From Castellaniella sp049651205 (GTDB lineage: Bacteria; Pseudomonadota; Gammaproteobacteria; Burkholderiales; Burkholderiaceae_B): a DNA stretch of 64,000 nucleotides. The number at the start of each line of letters is the position of its first letter. The stretch's first letter is position 1. The notes under the pieces were generated by a model, which worked only from the letters and a program-made list of their open reading frames with translations, had not been told where the DNA came from and ran no database searches. Shown piece after piece: positions 17,172 through 26,343 of this stretch. The DNA is taken from the NCBI RefSeq assembly GCF_049651205.1, contig NZ_JBASBR010000007.1, positions 372,001-436,000 of the forward strand. Direction: 5' to 3'. A program made the position numbers and the translations under genes.

Positions 17172-18140
17172 TCAGGAGGCGTTGAAATACCCCATGATAC
17201 TGATCAGCTTATCGGCGTAGGAGGGATCGGTGGCATAACCGGCCGCCTGCACCTCGCGTGCGGCTGCTTCGGCGCTGGGGGCTGCCATGACATCCCGATA
17301 ACGGCCACTGGAACTGATCAGCCGGGCATAATCAGTGAATGAGTCCGCGTAAGATGCGTAGGCCCGAAACGGTTGCAACATCTTGCGCGGGCTGCCATCG
17401 ACGTATTCGGTGGTCATCACCTGCACCACGTCGCCGCGCCAGCCACTACCCGCCTTGATACCAAACAGGTTGTGGCTGCTGCTGCCATCCGGACGCAGGA
17501 TTTCGCGCTGCCCCCACCCAGATTCCAGTGCCGCCTGACTGAGTATCAGTTTGGCAGGCACACCGCTACGTTGTGCGGCCACGCCTGCTGCGGCAGCCAT
17601 CTGGTTCACAAAGCTTTGAATATGCTCTGGTGCCCCACGTATGGCACTGCGCACGGTTTGACCCAGATTCTTGCGGCCCAGCACATCCAGCAAAGACGTG
17701 ATGGAATCGGCCACCTGCCGCTGGCCCTCGCCAATCCGCGATTGCAAGCCAGGCAGGCGCGAACGCGCTGCCTCGGGCACACCGGTTACCGCTGCCGTAT
17801 TTTGTGTCAGCACCCCGCCACGCATCTGCGCCATCAGGGCGTCTGCCAGACCAATGCCCGGATTGGCCATCGCCAGGGCAGCCTGCTCGTCACCCAGGCT
17901 TTGCGCCATCCGCGTTGCCTGGGAGTCGAACAGGGAGGGCATCTGCTGCGAGGTCTGCCGTGCTTTTTTAAGCAGCAACTGGATAAACATGGCCTCGAAC
18001 TGACGGGCCACTTCGCGCTGCTGGTCTTTGGATTGCGGATCAGTTTGTACGCCGCGCTTCAGGCTGTTCAGGCTGTTGAAATCAAGCACAGAAGCGTTGT
18101 CAGAAAAACCCGGCATCGGCGTATGCGAGACAAATCCCAT
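17172..18140 (-). CDS. flgJ: Flagellar rod-capping protein and muramidase FlgJ
   Basis: FlgJ (322 aa) is the two-domain form. The N-terminal domain caps and scaffolds the rod (QREVARQFEAMFIQLLLKKAR, then DEQAALAMANPGIGLADALM). The C-terminal glucosaminidase-type domain cuts peptidoglycan for rod passage (LILSQAALESGWGQREI, with the catalytic Glu in the ALESGWG motif, then HNLFGIKAG). Both domains look complete. It lies 9 bp after flgI and is the last gene of the flgB-J unit. Confidence 0.96.
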   Translation of the reverse strand: MGFVSHTPMPGFSDNASVLDFNSLNSLKRGVQTDPQSKDQQREVARQFEAMFIQLLLKKARQTSQQMPSLFDSQATRMAQSLGDEQAALAMANPGIGLADALMAQMRGGVLTQNTAAVTGVPEAARSRLPGLQSRIGEGQRQVADSITSLLDVLGRKNLGQTVRSAIRGAPEHIQSFVNQMAAAAGVAAQRSGVPAKLILSQAALESGWGQREILRPDGSSSHNLFGIKAGSGWRGDVVQVMTTEYVDGSPRKMLQPFRAYASYADSFTDYARLISSSGRYRDVMAAPSAEAAAREVQAAGYATDPSYADKLISIMGYFNAS

Positions 18141-18149
18141 GTCCTGGCC

Positions 18150-19298
18150 TCAGATCACCTCAAGGTCGGCGCGCAAGGCACCAGCACTCTTGAGATTTTG
18201 CAAAATAGACAGAAGATCCTGGGGAGTTGCCCCCAGGGCATTCAGTGCCCGAACCACATCGGCCAGATTGGCACTGGTATTGACGCGCTTGAGCGAGCCA
18301 TTCTCGGATCGCATTTCGATCTGCGTGTTGTTTGTCACCACGGTTTGCCCACCCCCAAACGGTGTGTTTGGCTGGCTGACCTGCTGTTGCGGACTGATGG
18401 TGACAGACAGATTGCCAAAGGCAATGGCGGCTTCATTGATCTCAACAGTTCGGTTCATCACAACAGAACCCGTGCGCGCATTGATGACCACACGCGCCCT
18501 GGCCGGTGGCAGATTAACCTGTAGGTTCTCGACCTGAGACAAAAATGCCAGCTGCCGCTTGGGATCCATGGGCGCTTGCAACTCGATGGTGCGGCCATTC
18601 AGCGCGGTGGCTGTTTGCCCACCAAAACGCCTATTGAGTGCGGACACCACATTTTGTGCCACGGCAAAATCGCTGGTGTTGAGCTCCAGCCGCACCGTGC
18701 CGTTTTGCACGTAGGTGGTGGGCACACCGCGCTCGACAATCGCACCATCCGGAATAATGCCGCCATTGAGTTGATTGACTTGCACGCTGGCGCCGCCCTG
18801 AGAGGCCCCCGCCCCGCCTACCAGCAGATTGCCCTGCGCCAGTGCATACACCTGGCCGTTGGCACCCTTTAAGGGCGTCATCAACAATGTGCCGCCACGC
18901 AGGCTTTTGGCGTTACCCATCGAGGACACCACTACATCCAGGCTTTGGCCCGGCTGCGCAAACGCCGGCAGGCGCGTGGTGACCATCACGGCCGCCACAT
19001 TTTTAACCTGCATATTGGTGCCCTGCGGCACCGTGACACCCAGCTGCGACAGCATATTGGTGAGGCTTTGCTGGGTAAACGGCGTCTGACGGACTTGATC
19101 GCCGCTACCGTCCAGGCCAACCACCAGGCCATACCCGATCAGCGGGTTTTCGCGCACCCCGGTAAAGCTTGCAAGATCCTTGATGCGGTCGGCCTGTGCC
19201 GCGATTGGCATCAGGCCTGAAACTGCCAGCAACAGCACAAGGCCAAACTTTAGAAAGCTGACCATCGGATGGTTGAGTGCGACAAGTTTTTGGATCAT
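18150..19298 (-). CDS. flgI: Flagellar P-ring protein FlgI
   Basis: FlgI (382 aa) builds the P ring, the rod bushing in the peptidoglycan layer. A Sec signal peptide (FLKFGLVLLLAVSGLMPIAAQA) precedes the mature start DRIKDLASFTGVRENPLIGYG, which is a family hallmark. The C terminus (RVNTSANLADVVRALNALGATP) is also typical. I chose the ATG at 19298, 5 bp downstream of the flgH stop; an ATG 7 codons upstream overlaps flgH and another lies at 19265. The exact start is therefore uncertain by up to 18 codons. Confidence 0.95.
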   Translation of the reverse strand: MIQKLVALNHPMVSFLKFGLVLLLAVSGLMPIAAQADRIKDLASFTGVRENPLIGYGLVVGLDGSGDQVRQTPFTQQSLTNMLSQLGVTVPQGTNMQVKNVAAVMVTTRLPAFAQPGQSLDVVVSSMGNAKSLRGGTLLMTPLKGANGQVYALAQGNLLVGGAGASQGGASVQVNQLNGGIIPDGAIVERGVPTTYVQNGTVRLELNTSDFAVAQNVVSALNRRFGGQTATALNGRTIELQAPMDPKRQLAFLSQVENLQVNLPPARARVVINARTGSVVMNRTVEINEAAIAFGNLSVTISPQQQVSQPNTPFGGGQTVVTNNTQIEMRSENGSLKRVNTSANLADVVRALNALGATPQDLLSILQNLKSAGALRADLEVI

Positions 19299-19302
19299 GG
19301 CA

Positions 19303-19995
19303 TCAGAACGGTGCGACATTCAGGAAGAAGCGCTGCAGCCAACCCATGGTCTGCACTTCATCCATCACGCCTTTGCTGCGATATTCGATACGGGCGTCCG
19401 CCACTTGAGTGGACGCAACGGTGTTGCTGCCGGTAATGGAGCGCGGGTCAACCACGCCTGAAAACCGCACGTACTCGCTGCCACGGTTAATGGCGATCTG
19501 TTTCTCGCCGGCAATTTGCAAATTGCCGTTGGGCAACACACCTATCACGGTGGTGGTGAGCGTGCCGCTAAACAGATTGGTGGCGCTGCTGGACCCCTTG
19601 CCCTGCGATTTATTACCGCTGCCGGTTTCAAAATTTTGCTTGGGGCCAAGGTCGGTGGGCAGAATGGCCGGCGTAATGCCGATGTTCATGCTGGCGCTGC
19701 CGTTGCGGTCTGTGCTGGTATCCACGCTTTTGGCTGCGTTGGTTTTTTCCTGGATCACCACCGTGACGATATCCCCGACATTTCGGGGCCGGCGATCCTC
19801 GAAGAGCGGATAGTTGCCATATGCAGTGGGCTGATAGATAGAGCCATTGGCAACCGCAGTGGGCGGCAAGGGCACCGGCGGCGGTGCCGTCAACGGACCC
19901 GTGACAACGGGCTCGGGAGGCACCAGGGCGCAACCCGATACCAGCAGGGTTGCGACCACCCCGATACCTGCTGCAAAACGACGCAAACCCTTCAT
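19303..19995 (-). CDS. flgH: Flagellar L-ring lipoprotein FlgH
   Basis: FlgH (230 aa) forms the outer-membrane L ring. The lipobox LLVSGCA (Cys near residue 22) marks it as a lipoprotein. A Pro-rich linker (TAPPPVPLPPTAVANGSIYQ) precedes the conserved core PLFEDRRPRNVGDIVTVVIQE and the C-terminal VRFSGVVDPRSITGSNTVAS. AGGA stands 5 nt before the ATG. It lies between flgG and flgI in the normal order. Confidence 0.96.
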   Translation of the reverse strand: MKGLRRFAAGIGVVATLLVSGCALVPPEPVVTGPLTAPPPVPLPPTAVANGSIYQPTAYGNYPLFEDRRPRNVGDIVTVVIQEKTNAAKSVDTSTDRNGSASMNIGITPAILPTDLGPKQNFETGSGNKSQGKGSSSATNLFSGTLTTTVIGVLPNGNLQIAGEKQIAINRGSEYVRFSGVVDPRSITGSNTVASTQVADARIEYRSKGVMDEVQTMGWLQRFFLNVAPF

Positions 19996-20006
19996 GAAAA
20001 TCCTGC

Positions 20007-20792
20007 TTAGAGCTGTGTCAGACGGGCCAGCATCTGGTCGGACGTTTGCACCGCCTTGCTGTTCATCTCGAAGGCACGCTGCGTGGTGATCATATTGACA
20101 AGCTCTTCAGCCACATTGACGTTGCTGGTTTCAACGTAGTTTTGCAGCATGACGCCGGCACCGTCCAGCCCCGGTTGCAGCAGATTGGCCGGCCCGGAGG
20201 CATCGGTTTCTGCGTACAGGTTTTCGCCCATGCTCTGCAAGCCCGTGGGATTGATGAACGTGGCCAATTGCAACTGGCCAACTTCGACGTTGGTGCCCGT
20301 GGCGCCCGGCTGTGTCACAGACACCGTGCCATCGCGCCCGATGGAGATGGAGATCGCGTTATCAGGGATGTTGATGCCCGGCTGGATGGGATAGCCCCCT
20401 GCCGTAACCAACATGCCGTTTTGGTCGCGCTGAATGCTGCCGTCGCGTGTATAGGCAAACGAGCCATCAGGCATCTCTACCTGCATGAAGCCTTTGCCCT
20501 GGATGGCCACATCCAGCGTGTTGCCTGTTTGTTTGAGATCACCCTGAGTATGGATGCGCTCGGTGGCCACCGTGCGTGCACCGGTACCCAGCTGCAAACC
20601 GGAGGGCAGCTGATTGGCGGCCCCAACCGCGGCGCCCGGCTGGCGCATGGTCTGGTACATGAGGTCTTCGAAGACGGCGCGGCTGCGCTTGAAACCCGTT
20701 GTGTTGACGTTGGCCAGGTTGTTGGAAATCACATCCATGGCGGTTTGCTGGGTTTCCAGACCCGTCTTGGCGATCCACAGTGAACGTATCAT
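20007..20792 (-). CDS. flgG: Flagellar distal rod protein FlgG
   Basis: FlgG (261 aa) makes the distal rod. The N terminus (SLWIAKTGLETQQTAMDVIS, then NNLANVNTTGFKRSR) and the C terminus (NVAEELVNMITTQRAFEMNS) are the bipartite rod/hook family ends. The intervening GARTVATERIHTQGDLKQTG and the 261-residue length identify FlgG rather than FlgF or FlgE. It sits between flgF and flgH. Confidence 0.97.
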   Translation of the reverse strand: MIRSLWIAKTGLETQQTAMDVISNNLANVNTTGFKRSRAVFEDLMYQTMRQPGAAVGAANQLPSGLQLGTGARTVATERIHTQGDLKQTGNTLDVAIQGKGFMQVEMPDGSFAYTRDGSIQRDQNGMLVTAGGYPIQPGINIPDNAISISIGRDGTVSVTQPGATGTNVEVGQLQLATFINPTGLQSMGENLYAETDASGPANLLQPGLDGAGVMLQNYVETSNVNVAEELVNMITTQRAFEMNSKAVQTSDQMLARLTQL

Positions 20793-20825
20793 GATGAGGT
20801 GTCCTGGTTAGGCGGTGGCTGGCGC

Positions 20826-21575
20826 TTAGCCTGCTGCCGAAAGAATTGAGTTGGCGCGTTCTTCGTTGGTGCTGGCGTTTTTGATCACCTGCATCTGCAA
20901 CTCAAACTGGCGCGAATTGGAGATCATGGCCACCATCGCCGCCGCTGGGTTGACGTTGCTTTTTTCGATGAAGCCCGGCGCAATCCGGACGGTGTCATCG
21001 GCCTGCGCCGCTTGCCCACCAGCCACACGGAACAGGCCGTCATCACCACGCACTAATTGATCGCGGGCCGGATTGACCAGTTTCAGTTGGGCCAGCAACT
21101 GGATATCCCGCGGATTATCTCCTGCCCCCAGCGCGCTGATCTGGCCATCCGTGGCAAAGGTGATGCTGCCACGCTCAGGAACCTCGATAGGCCCACCATC
21201 GTTGGACAAAACCGGCAAACCGGTTTGCGTAACCAGCTGATTGTTTTGATTGACCGCAAACTCGCCGGCCCGGGTATAGGCTTCGCCATCCGGCGTTTGT
21301 ACCGCAAACCAGCCATCTCCCGCGATGGCTGCATCCAGGGCATGACCGGTTTCCACCATGGCACCCTGACCAAACTGGCTGCCCGGTGTAGACGCCACCG
21401 TGCTGACCCGGGTGGGGAGCTCGCCCGCATGCGGCACCACCGGCACAGAGCGGTAAATCGCCAATTGCTCGCGAAACCCGGTGGTGGACACATTGGCCAT
21501 GTTATTGGCAATGGCCGACTGCTGCTCGAGGATGCGGGCAGCACCGTTGGAAGCGGTATAGAGGATGCGATCCAT
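20826..21575 (-). CDS. flgF: Flagellar proximal rod protein FlgF
   Basis: FlgF (249 aa) is a proximal rod subunit. The N terminus MDRILYTASNGAARILEQQS is the FlgF-type start, and the C terminus (NPAAAMVAMISNSRQFELQM) pairs with it. The gene lies 15 bp after flgE and 33 bp before flgG. Domain order and length are normal. Confidence 0.96.
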   Translation of the reverse strand: MDRILYTASNGAARILEQQSAIANNMANVSTTGFREQLAIYRSVPVVPHAGELPTRVSTVASTPGSQFGQGAMVETGHALDAAIAGDGWFAVQTPDGEAYTRAGEFAVNQNNQLVTQTGLPVLSNDGGPIEVPERGSITFATDGQISALGAGDNPRDIQLLAQLKLVNPARDQLVRGDDGLFRVAGGQAAQADDTVRIAPGFIEKSNVNPAAAMVAMISNSRQFELQMQVIKNASTNEERANSILSAAG

Positions 21576-21590
21576 GCCTGCTTAGCCCGT

Positions 21591-22871
21591 TTAACGCATG
21601 GTGATCAGAGTTTGCAAAATCTGATCCTGCGTCTTGATGGTTTGTGCATTGGCCTGGTAGGTGCGCTGGGCGATGATCATATTGACCAGCTCTTGAGACA
21701 TATCCACGTTGGATTCTTCCACCGCCTGGCCCTTGATGGTGGCCAGGCCGTTGCTGCCCGGCGTGCCCACAATAGGTTGGCCGGAATTGGCGGTTTCTGC
21801 CCAGGCGTTGCCGCCCACGGGCTGCAGCCCTTGCAGGTTTGCAAAATCGGCCAAGGCCAGCGTACCCATGGTCTGTTTGGCACCGTTGGTGTAGTTGGCG
21901 ATCAGCTCACCACTGCTACCGATGGACATGCTGGCGTATTCGCCAGTGGCGAAGCCGTTTTGCACGAAGTCCTGGGAATAGCTGCCACCAAACTGAGTGG
22001 AGCCCCCGTAGCTGACGTTGATAACCAGCGGTTCCGCCGCCACCCCTCCCGTCACCGGCACGGTGTAGTTCAGCGTGTAGGTGGCCGTGGCCGGATTCAA
22101 GCGGCCTTCCTTATCGAATTCCAGTTGATTGGCAGGCGGGTAGAAATTCGCCGTCACCACGGCGGGCGGCACAGGCGGAGGCACAATCGCACCTGTACCC
22201 GCATTCACGATATTGCCATCCACCTTAACGTAGACATCCCAATTATTGACCTCGTTAGGCGCAACCCCCGAGACGGCCCGCTTGACGTAGTACTGTTCAA
22301 CCGTATGCTCGTTGCCCAGGGTGTCATAAACCGTCAGGGGCGTCATCTTGGAGAAGGACTGACCATCATTCGGATCAAACGGACGCGTCCCCTCAACGAT
22401 TACGGGGGCATTGGAATCCACATTGACCTTGTTGGTCAGTGTGCTGGTTGCCTGTGGCGCGATGTTTCCCACGGGGACGGTCATGCCGATCAGGTTGGTG
22501 CCGCCGGGCGCGTAGCCCATCAGCTGCTGGCCCTGGGCGTTGACGATCTTGTGATCTTTATCAGCCAAAAACTGGCCGTTACGCGTGTACAGCGTGGCGC
22601 CGTTGGGCTGGGTGACCACAAACAGGCCCTTGGCCCCGTCGATGGCCATGTCGAACTGATTGCCCGAGGTGGACACAATGCCGGTGGTAAAGCGCTGGTT
22701 GATCGACGCCACCTGCACACCCAAGCCCACGCGGGAGCTGGCATAGACGTCGGCAAATGTCGCGCTGCCTGATTTAAACCCCACAGTACCCGAGTTGGCA
22801 ATGTTGTTGCCAATGACATCCAGGTTTTGCGAGCTGGCGTTCAAGCCGCTGAGACCCTGACCGAAACCCAT
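21591..22871 (-). CDS. flgE: Flagellar hook protein FlgE
   Basis: FlgE (426 aa) polymerises into the hook, the universal joint. The N terminus (GFGQGLSGLNASSQNLDVIG, then NNIANSGTVGFKSG) and the C terminus (VDMSQELVNMIIAQRTYQAN) are the conserved D0/D1 ends. The long central D2 region, about residues 140-310, is variable as expected. It follows flgD with an 85-bp gap, the longest inside this unit. Confidence 0.97.
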   Translation of the reverse strand: MGFGQGLSGLNASSQNLDVIGNNIANSGTVGFKSGSATFADVYASSRVGLGVQVASINQRFTTGIVSTSGNQFDMAIDGAKGLFVVTQPNGATLYTRNGQFLADKDHKIVNAQGQQLMGYAPGGTNLIGMTVPVGNIAPQATSTLTNKVNVDSNAPVIVEGTRPFDPNDGQSFSKMTPLTVYDTLGNEHTVEQYYVKRAVSGVAPNEVNNWDVYVKVDGNIVNAGTGAIVPPPVPPAVVTANFYPPANQLEFDKEGRLNPATATYTLNYTVPVTGGVAAEPLVINVSYGGSTQFGGSYSQDFVQNGFATGEYASMSIGSSGELIANYTNGAKQTMGTLALADFANLQGLQPVGGNAWAETANSGQPIVGTPGSNGLATIKGQAVEESNVDMSQELVNMIIAQRTYQANAQTIKTQDQILQTLITMR

Positions 22872-22956
22872 GATTGACCTCTTTTAGTGCGTATAACGTT
22901 GTTGCGTTGATTTGGATACTGCCTGTGGCCCCAAAACAAGGCCGCAAACAGGTTTG

Positions 22957-23628
22957 TTACATAACTTGCCGAACATCCAGCAAGGAAATTTTTCCGCCTG
23001 CCAGCAAATTAAGCTTCAGGCCTTCGGTGGTATAGGCCACGCTATTGATGCTTCCGGCTGTCAGGGCCTCGGCAGACACCGGCTGGCCTTCTGCATCCGA
23101 AGCCTCGACACCCACGGTGTAGGCGCCTTCAGGCACCGTCAGCCCCGCCGTATCCTTACCGTCCCACTGCAGGGGATACACCCCCGCCGGCTGGGCGCCA
23201 AGCTCTTTGGTGTACACCGCCTTGCCGGCGGCATCGCGCACGGTGACCGTTACTTTGGCTGCCTCCGACATGAGATCGATACCAAAAGGCGTAGAGGCGC
23301 CATCGGCGCCTACCTTGACGGTTTCTCCGGGATACAGCACGTTTTTGCCAATCAGGCCGGCAGCCTGCAACGATTGAGACATATCCATCTGGCCCGACAG
23401 CGCCAGCAAGGTGCCATTCAGCTGCTGAATCCCGTTGACCATCGACAGCTGCGCAATTTGCGAAGTCACTTGCGCGTTGTCCATGGGGTTAAGAGGATCT
23501 TGATTTTGCAACTGAGTGACCAGCAGCGTCAGGAAGCGGTCTTGGGTATCTCCCATGAGCGACTTGCTTTGGGCGCCGGCCAGCGCACTGGCAGCGCCCG
23601 AACCGTAGATTTCGTTAACTGAAGCCAT
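22957..23628 (-). CDS. flgD: Flagellar hook-capping protein FlgD
   Basis: FlgD (223 aa) caps the growing hook and is discarded on completion. The N-terminal MGDTQDRFLTLLVTQLQNQD, then PLNPMDNAQVTSQIAQ, is the signature segment. The rest is an Ig/Tudor-like scaffold with VYTKELGAQPAGVYPLQWDG. It lies between flgC (11 bp) and flgE. Confidence 0.96.
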   Translation of the reverse strand: MASVNEIYGSGAASALAGAQSKSLMGDTQDRFLTLLVTQLQNQDPLNPMDNAQVTSQIAQLSMVNGIQQLNGTLLALSGQMDMSQSLQAAGLIGKNVLYPGETVKVGADGASTPFGIDLMSEAAKVTVTVRDAAGKAVYTKELGAQPAGVYPLQWDGKDTAGLTVPEGAYTVGVEASDAEGQPVSAEALTAGSINSVAYTTEGLKLNLLAGGKISLLDVRQVM

Positions 23629-23639
23629 GACTGGAATCC

Positions 23640-24047
23640 TTACTGACCGATCATCAGGGTTTTGGCCATCAGTGACTTGGCCGTGTTGATGACTTCGACG
23701 TTGGCCTGATAAGACCGCGACGCAGAGATCATGTTGACAGTCTCGGCGACCACATCGACATTGGGCATCGTGACGTAGCCGCGGGCATCCGCCAGCGGAT
23801 TGCCCGGATCGTACTGGATGCGGGCCGGCGCATTGCTTTCGACAACACCGGCCACACGCACCCCGCCGACGGCATCCGACTGTGCCGTGGGTGTCATCTG
23901 AAACACCACCTGACGGGCACGATACGGCTGGCCGTCCGGGCCCACCGCACTATCGGCGTTGGCAATGTTGCTGGCCGAGACGTTCATGCGTTGGGATTGT
24001 GCCTCCAGGGCAGAACCGGCAATCTGGAAAATACTGAGCGTCGACAT
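23640..24047 (-). CDS. flgC: Flagellar proximal rod protein FlgC
   Basis: FlgC (135 aa) is a small proximal rod subunit. The N terminus (LSIFQIAGSALEAQSQRMNV, then SASNIANADS) and the C terminus (NVDVVAETVNMISASRSYQA) define the family. The ATG at 24047 has AGGA about 10 nt upstream; an in-frame TTG two codons earlier is the only other option. It lies 18 bp after flgB. Confidence 0.96.
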   Translation of the reverse strand: MSTLSIFQIAGSALEAQSQRMNVSASNIANADSAVGPDGQPYRARQVVFQMTPTAQSDAVGGVRVAGVVESNAPARIQYDPGNPLADARGYVTMPNVDVVAETVNMISASRSYQANVEVINTAKSLMAKTLMIGQ

Positions 24048-24065
24048 AAGCAATGAATCCTGAAA

Positions 24066-24482
24066 TTACTGCTGCATGGCGGTGAGCAATGACTTGATGC
24101 GGGCATTGAGCACCTGCAGATCTGTCTGATATTTGGCCGTATTCTCGGCAAACTCCGTGCGCTCGACGTTCATGTCGACGGTATTGCCGTCGAGACTGGG
24201 CTGCAGAGGCACACGATAGAGCTCCTGGGCAGGCCCAGTTGTATGCGCGCGGGCAGGGATATGTCGGCTGGCGGTGAGCGTCAGGCTGGTATCAGGCAAT
24301 CGGGGCACACTGGAACCACCGCCGATTGCTTCGCGAAGCGTGGCGGAAAAATCGATATCGCGCGCCTTGTAATTTGGCGTGTCTGCGTTGGCGATGTTGG
24401 TCGCGAGGACTTCCTGGCGCTGCTGGCGCAAGGCCAGTGCCTTTTGATAGAACTCGAGGTCTTTGCCGATACGATCGATCAT
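24066..24482 (-). CDS. flgB: Flagellar proximal rod protein FlgB
   Basis: FlgB (138 aa) is the most cell-proximal of the rod subunits and the first gene of the flgB-J unit. LALRQQRQEVLATNIANADT followed by PNYKARDIDF is diagnostic. I chose the ATG at 24482 (MIDRIGKDLEFYQ), which matches the usual N terminus; another ATG three codons earlier is equally possible and neither has a strong Shine-Dalgarno. It is divergent from flgA across about 214 bp. Confidence 0.95.
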   Translation of the reverse strand: MIDRIGKDLEFYQKALALRQQRQEVLATNIANADTPNYKARDIDFSATLREAIGGGSSVPRLPDTSLTLTASRHIPARAHTTGPAQELYRVPLQPSLDGNTVDMNVERTEFAENTAKYQTDLQVLNARIKSLLTAMQQ

Positions 24483-24696
24483 GGCGTGCATTGCTTTTTG
24501 GGTGAACGGAGCACGCATCCACCGGGCACCGGATGATCCTTGACCATTCGCGGCTTTTGCGCACATTGGCATAGTAAGGCGGCAAAGCAGCCGACAAAGG
24601 GGTAAATAAAGAGGGGAATCTCAGGCTATTCAGCCAATGTATGCTGTTTGCCTGGTTGATACGCGAACCGGCGGCTGCTTCTTTTACAATAGACTC
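24483..24696. promoter_or_regulatory. flgB-flgA divergent promoter region
   Basis: This 214-bp gap must carry the divergent promoters of flgBCDEFGHIJ and flgA. I see no convincing sigma-28 or sigma-54 promoter. Control by sigma-70 with FlhDC is inferred from the presence of flhDC, not from a box I can define. Confidence 0.35.
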
Positions 24697-25491
24697 ATGA
24701 ACCCCGCGTCCATACTTTCCGCGCCTCCCCCCCAACGGCGCCACAGCGCCCAGCCAGTACACGCGCTGCGTACCCTGCGCGCAAAGGGCTGGCAAATACT
24801 GCTTGTACTGTGCGCCGCATGTACTGGGCTGTACAACACGGCTGCCTGGGCAGCGGCCCCGCAACCCACCCGCTTGCAAGATCCCGCGGCCCTGGCCAGC
24901 CAAGTGGATACGTTCTTGCAAGACCAGGCAGCCAGCTACCCCGGCACACCCAGCATCCAGGTGGATCCACCCCGCATCAGCAACCAGGCGGCATGCGATC
25001 AGATCGATCTTTCTCTATCGGGCTCGGGCAACCTGCAGTCACGCACCTCGGTAAGGGCACGCTGCCTGGCGCCACAGTCCTGGACAATCTATGTACAGGC
25101 CAGCGTACAGATCATGGGCCACTATTTTGTTGCCAGCCACACCATCAACCGGGGTGCGGTACTGGGTGACGATGACCTCACCACACGTGAGGGCGACCTC
25201 CTGCGACTGCGGCGCACCATCAGCGACGCCTCCCAGATAAAGGGCTGGATCGCCACGCGGCGCATCCGCGCGGGCGGGCCGATCGAATACAGCGCCTTGC
25301 GGGATCCCAACTCGATCGCACGTGGCCAGCAGGTGCGCACAATTGCGCGTGGCAAGGGTTTTGTGGCCTCAGGAGAAGGTGAAGCACTCGAATCCGGTGG
25401 CCCCGGCGCCCGCATACAAGTACGGACACCCGGCGGCCAGATCATCACAGGAACCGTACTGGACGCTCATACGGTTCAGGTTATGATGTGA
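24697..25491 (+). CDS. flgA: Flagellar P-ring assembly chaperone FlgA
   Basis: FlgA (264 aa) is a periplasmic chaperone for P-ring (FlgI) assembly. A signal-type hydrophobic segment (QILLVLCAACTGLYNTAAWA, near residues 33-52) is preceded by a long polar leader. The C-terminal SAF-type domain is clear: HTINRGAVLGDDDLTTREGD, IRAGGPIEYSALRDPNSIAR and GQIITGTVLDAHTVQVMM at the end. The ATG at 24697 was chosen over an in-frame start 20 codons upstream. It is divergent from flgB. Confidence 0.93.
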   Translation: MNPASILSAPPPQRRHSAQPVHALRTLRAKGWQILLVLCAACTGLYNTAAWAAAPQPTRLQDPAALASQVDTFLQDQAASYPGTPSIQVDPPRISNQAACDQIDLSLSGSGNLQSRTSVRARCLAPQSWTIYVQASVQIMGHYFVASHTINRGAVLGDDDLTTREGDLLRLRRTISDASQIKGWIATRRIRAGGPIEYSALRDPNSIARGQQVRTIARGKGFVASGEGEALESGGPGARIQVRTPGGQIITGTVLDAHTVQVMM

Positions 25492-25494
25492 CCC

Positions 25495-25521
25495 TAAAGA
25501 ATCGCTGTGTACGACCGTTAC
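25495..25521 (+). promoter_or_regulatory. Probable sigma-28 promoter of flgMN
   Basis: TAAAGAAT (25495-25502), exactly 11 bp, then ACCGTTAC (25514-25521) resembles the sigma-28 pattern TAAAGTTT-N11-GCCGATAA. It shares the CCGTTA core with the flgK promoter of this window. It begins 4 bp after the flgA stop and about 47 bp before the flgM start, so flgM may have both a read-through and a late promoter. Confidence 0.55.
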
Positions 25522-25567
25522 TAGGGATGCACCTGATGATTCTTGCCCTTTAACCCGGAGACGAGCC

Positions 25568-25855
25568 TTGAAAGTCAATTCCACATCGTCCAACCCCTTG
25601 CTTAACGGGGTCGCCGGGAACACACGCACTGACAGCAGTCATTCTGCTGCGCCCGCCCCCGCCGGCGGTAGCCGTTCCGATGTCGACCTCAGCCCTGCCG
25701 CACGCCAACTGGCTGCGCTAAACAGCAGCGAAGGCGACATCCAGACAGCACGCGTACAACAAATCCGTGATGCCCTGGCCTCCGGCGAGCTAAAAATTGA
25801 TGCCGGCCGAATTGCAGACGGTTTGCTGGCCAGCGTGCGCGATCTTCTCAAATAA
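25568..25855 (+). CDS. flgM: Anti-sigma-28 factor FlgM
   Basis: FlgM (95 aa) binds and inhibits sigma-28 (FliA) until the hook is finished, then is exported. The N-terminal half is polar and disordered-looking. The C-terminal FliA-binding part is recognisable: VDLSPAARQLAALNSSEGDI, then VQQIRDALASGELKIDAGRI and ADGLLASVRDLL. It lies between flgA and flgN, as in enterics. Confidence 0.94.
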   Translation: MKVNSTSSNPLLNGVAGNTRTDSSHSAAPAPAGGSRSDVDLSPAARQLAALNSSEGDIQTARVQQIRDALASGELKIDAGRIADGLLASVRDLLK

Positions 25856-25898
25856 CAATCCGCTACACTGACAGCTTAACGTTTTCAGGTTGTCTGCC

Positions 25899-26342
25899 AT
25901 GAGCCACATCGACGCGCTGCTGAACTGCGTGGACGAACAATCCCGCTTGTTAAATGAGTTTATCCAGACACTCGAGGCCGAGGGTGCACAGCTGCTTGAA
26001 AGCCCGTCCAACGAGGCTCTGGGAGCCCTGACGGCCCGTAAGAATGACTATGCCAAACGCCTGGCCGAACTCGACCAAAGCAGGGCCGAGGCCCTGGCGG
26101 GGCTGGGCCAGCCCGATACCCAGGCCGGTATCCAGGCGGCATGCGCGGACCACCCCGAACTACTGGCTGCGTTTGACTCTCTATTCGAGAAAACCGAACA
26201 TGCCAGCCAGGTGAACCAAACCAACGGGCAGATTCTGGAAACCTTTATGGCCCACAATCAGCAGGCGCTGGATACCCTGCGCAGCCTGATGGGACAAGAC
26301 CTCTACGATGCCCGCGGGCGCTTGTCAAAATCCAGAAAATAA
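25899..26342 (+). CDS. flgN: Flagellar chaperone FlgN for FlgK and FlgL
   Basis: FlgN (147 aa) is the cytoplasmic chaperone that delivers the junction proteins FlgK and FlgL to the export gate. The sequence is helical and charged, with LLNEFIQTLEAEGAQLLES near the N terminus and NQTNGQILETFMAHNQQALD near the C terminus, typical of the family. I chose the ATG at 25899 over a TTG three codons earlier. Its stop is one base pair from the stop of the convergent flhF. Confidence 0.9.
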   Translation: MSHIDALLNCVDEQSRLLNEFIQTLEAEGAQLLESPSNEALGALTARKNDYAKRLAELDQSRAEALAGLGQPDTQAGIQAACADHPELLAAFDSLFEKTEHASQVNQTNGQILETFMAHNQQALDTLRSLMGQDLYDARGRLSKSRK

Positions 26343-26343
26343 A

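Noticed and set aside
21057..22772. A 571-codon open frame on the plus strand opposite flgF and flgE
   Set aside because: Mirror frame of conserved rod and hook genes; no ribosome binding site or domain supports it.
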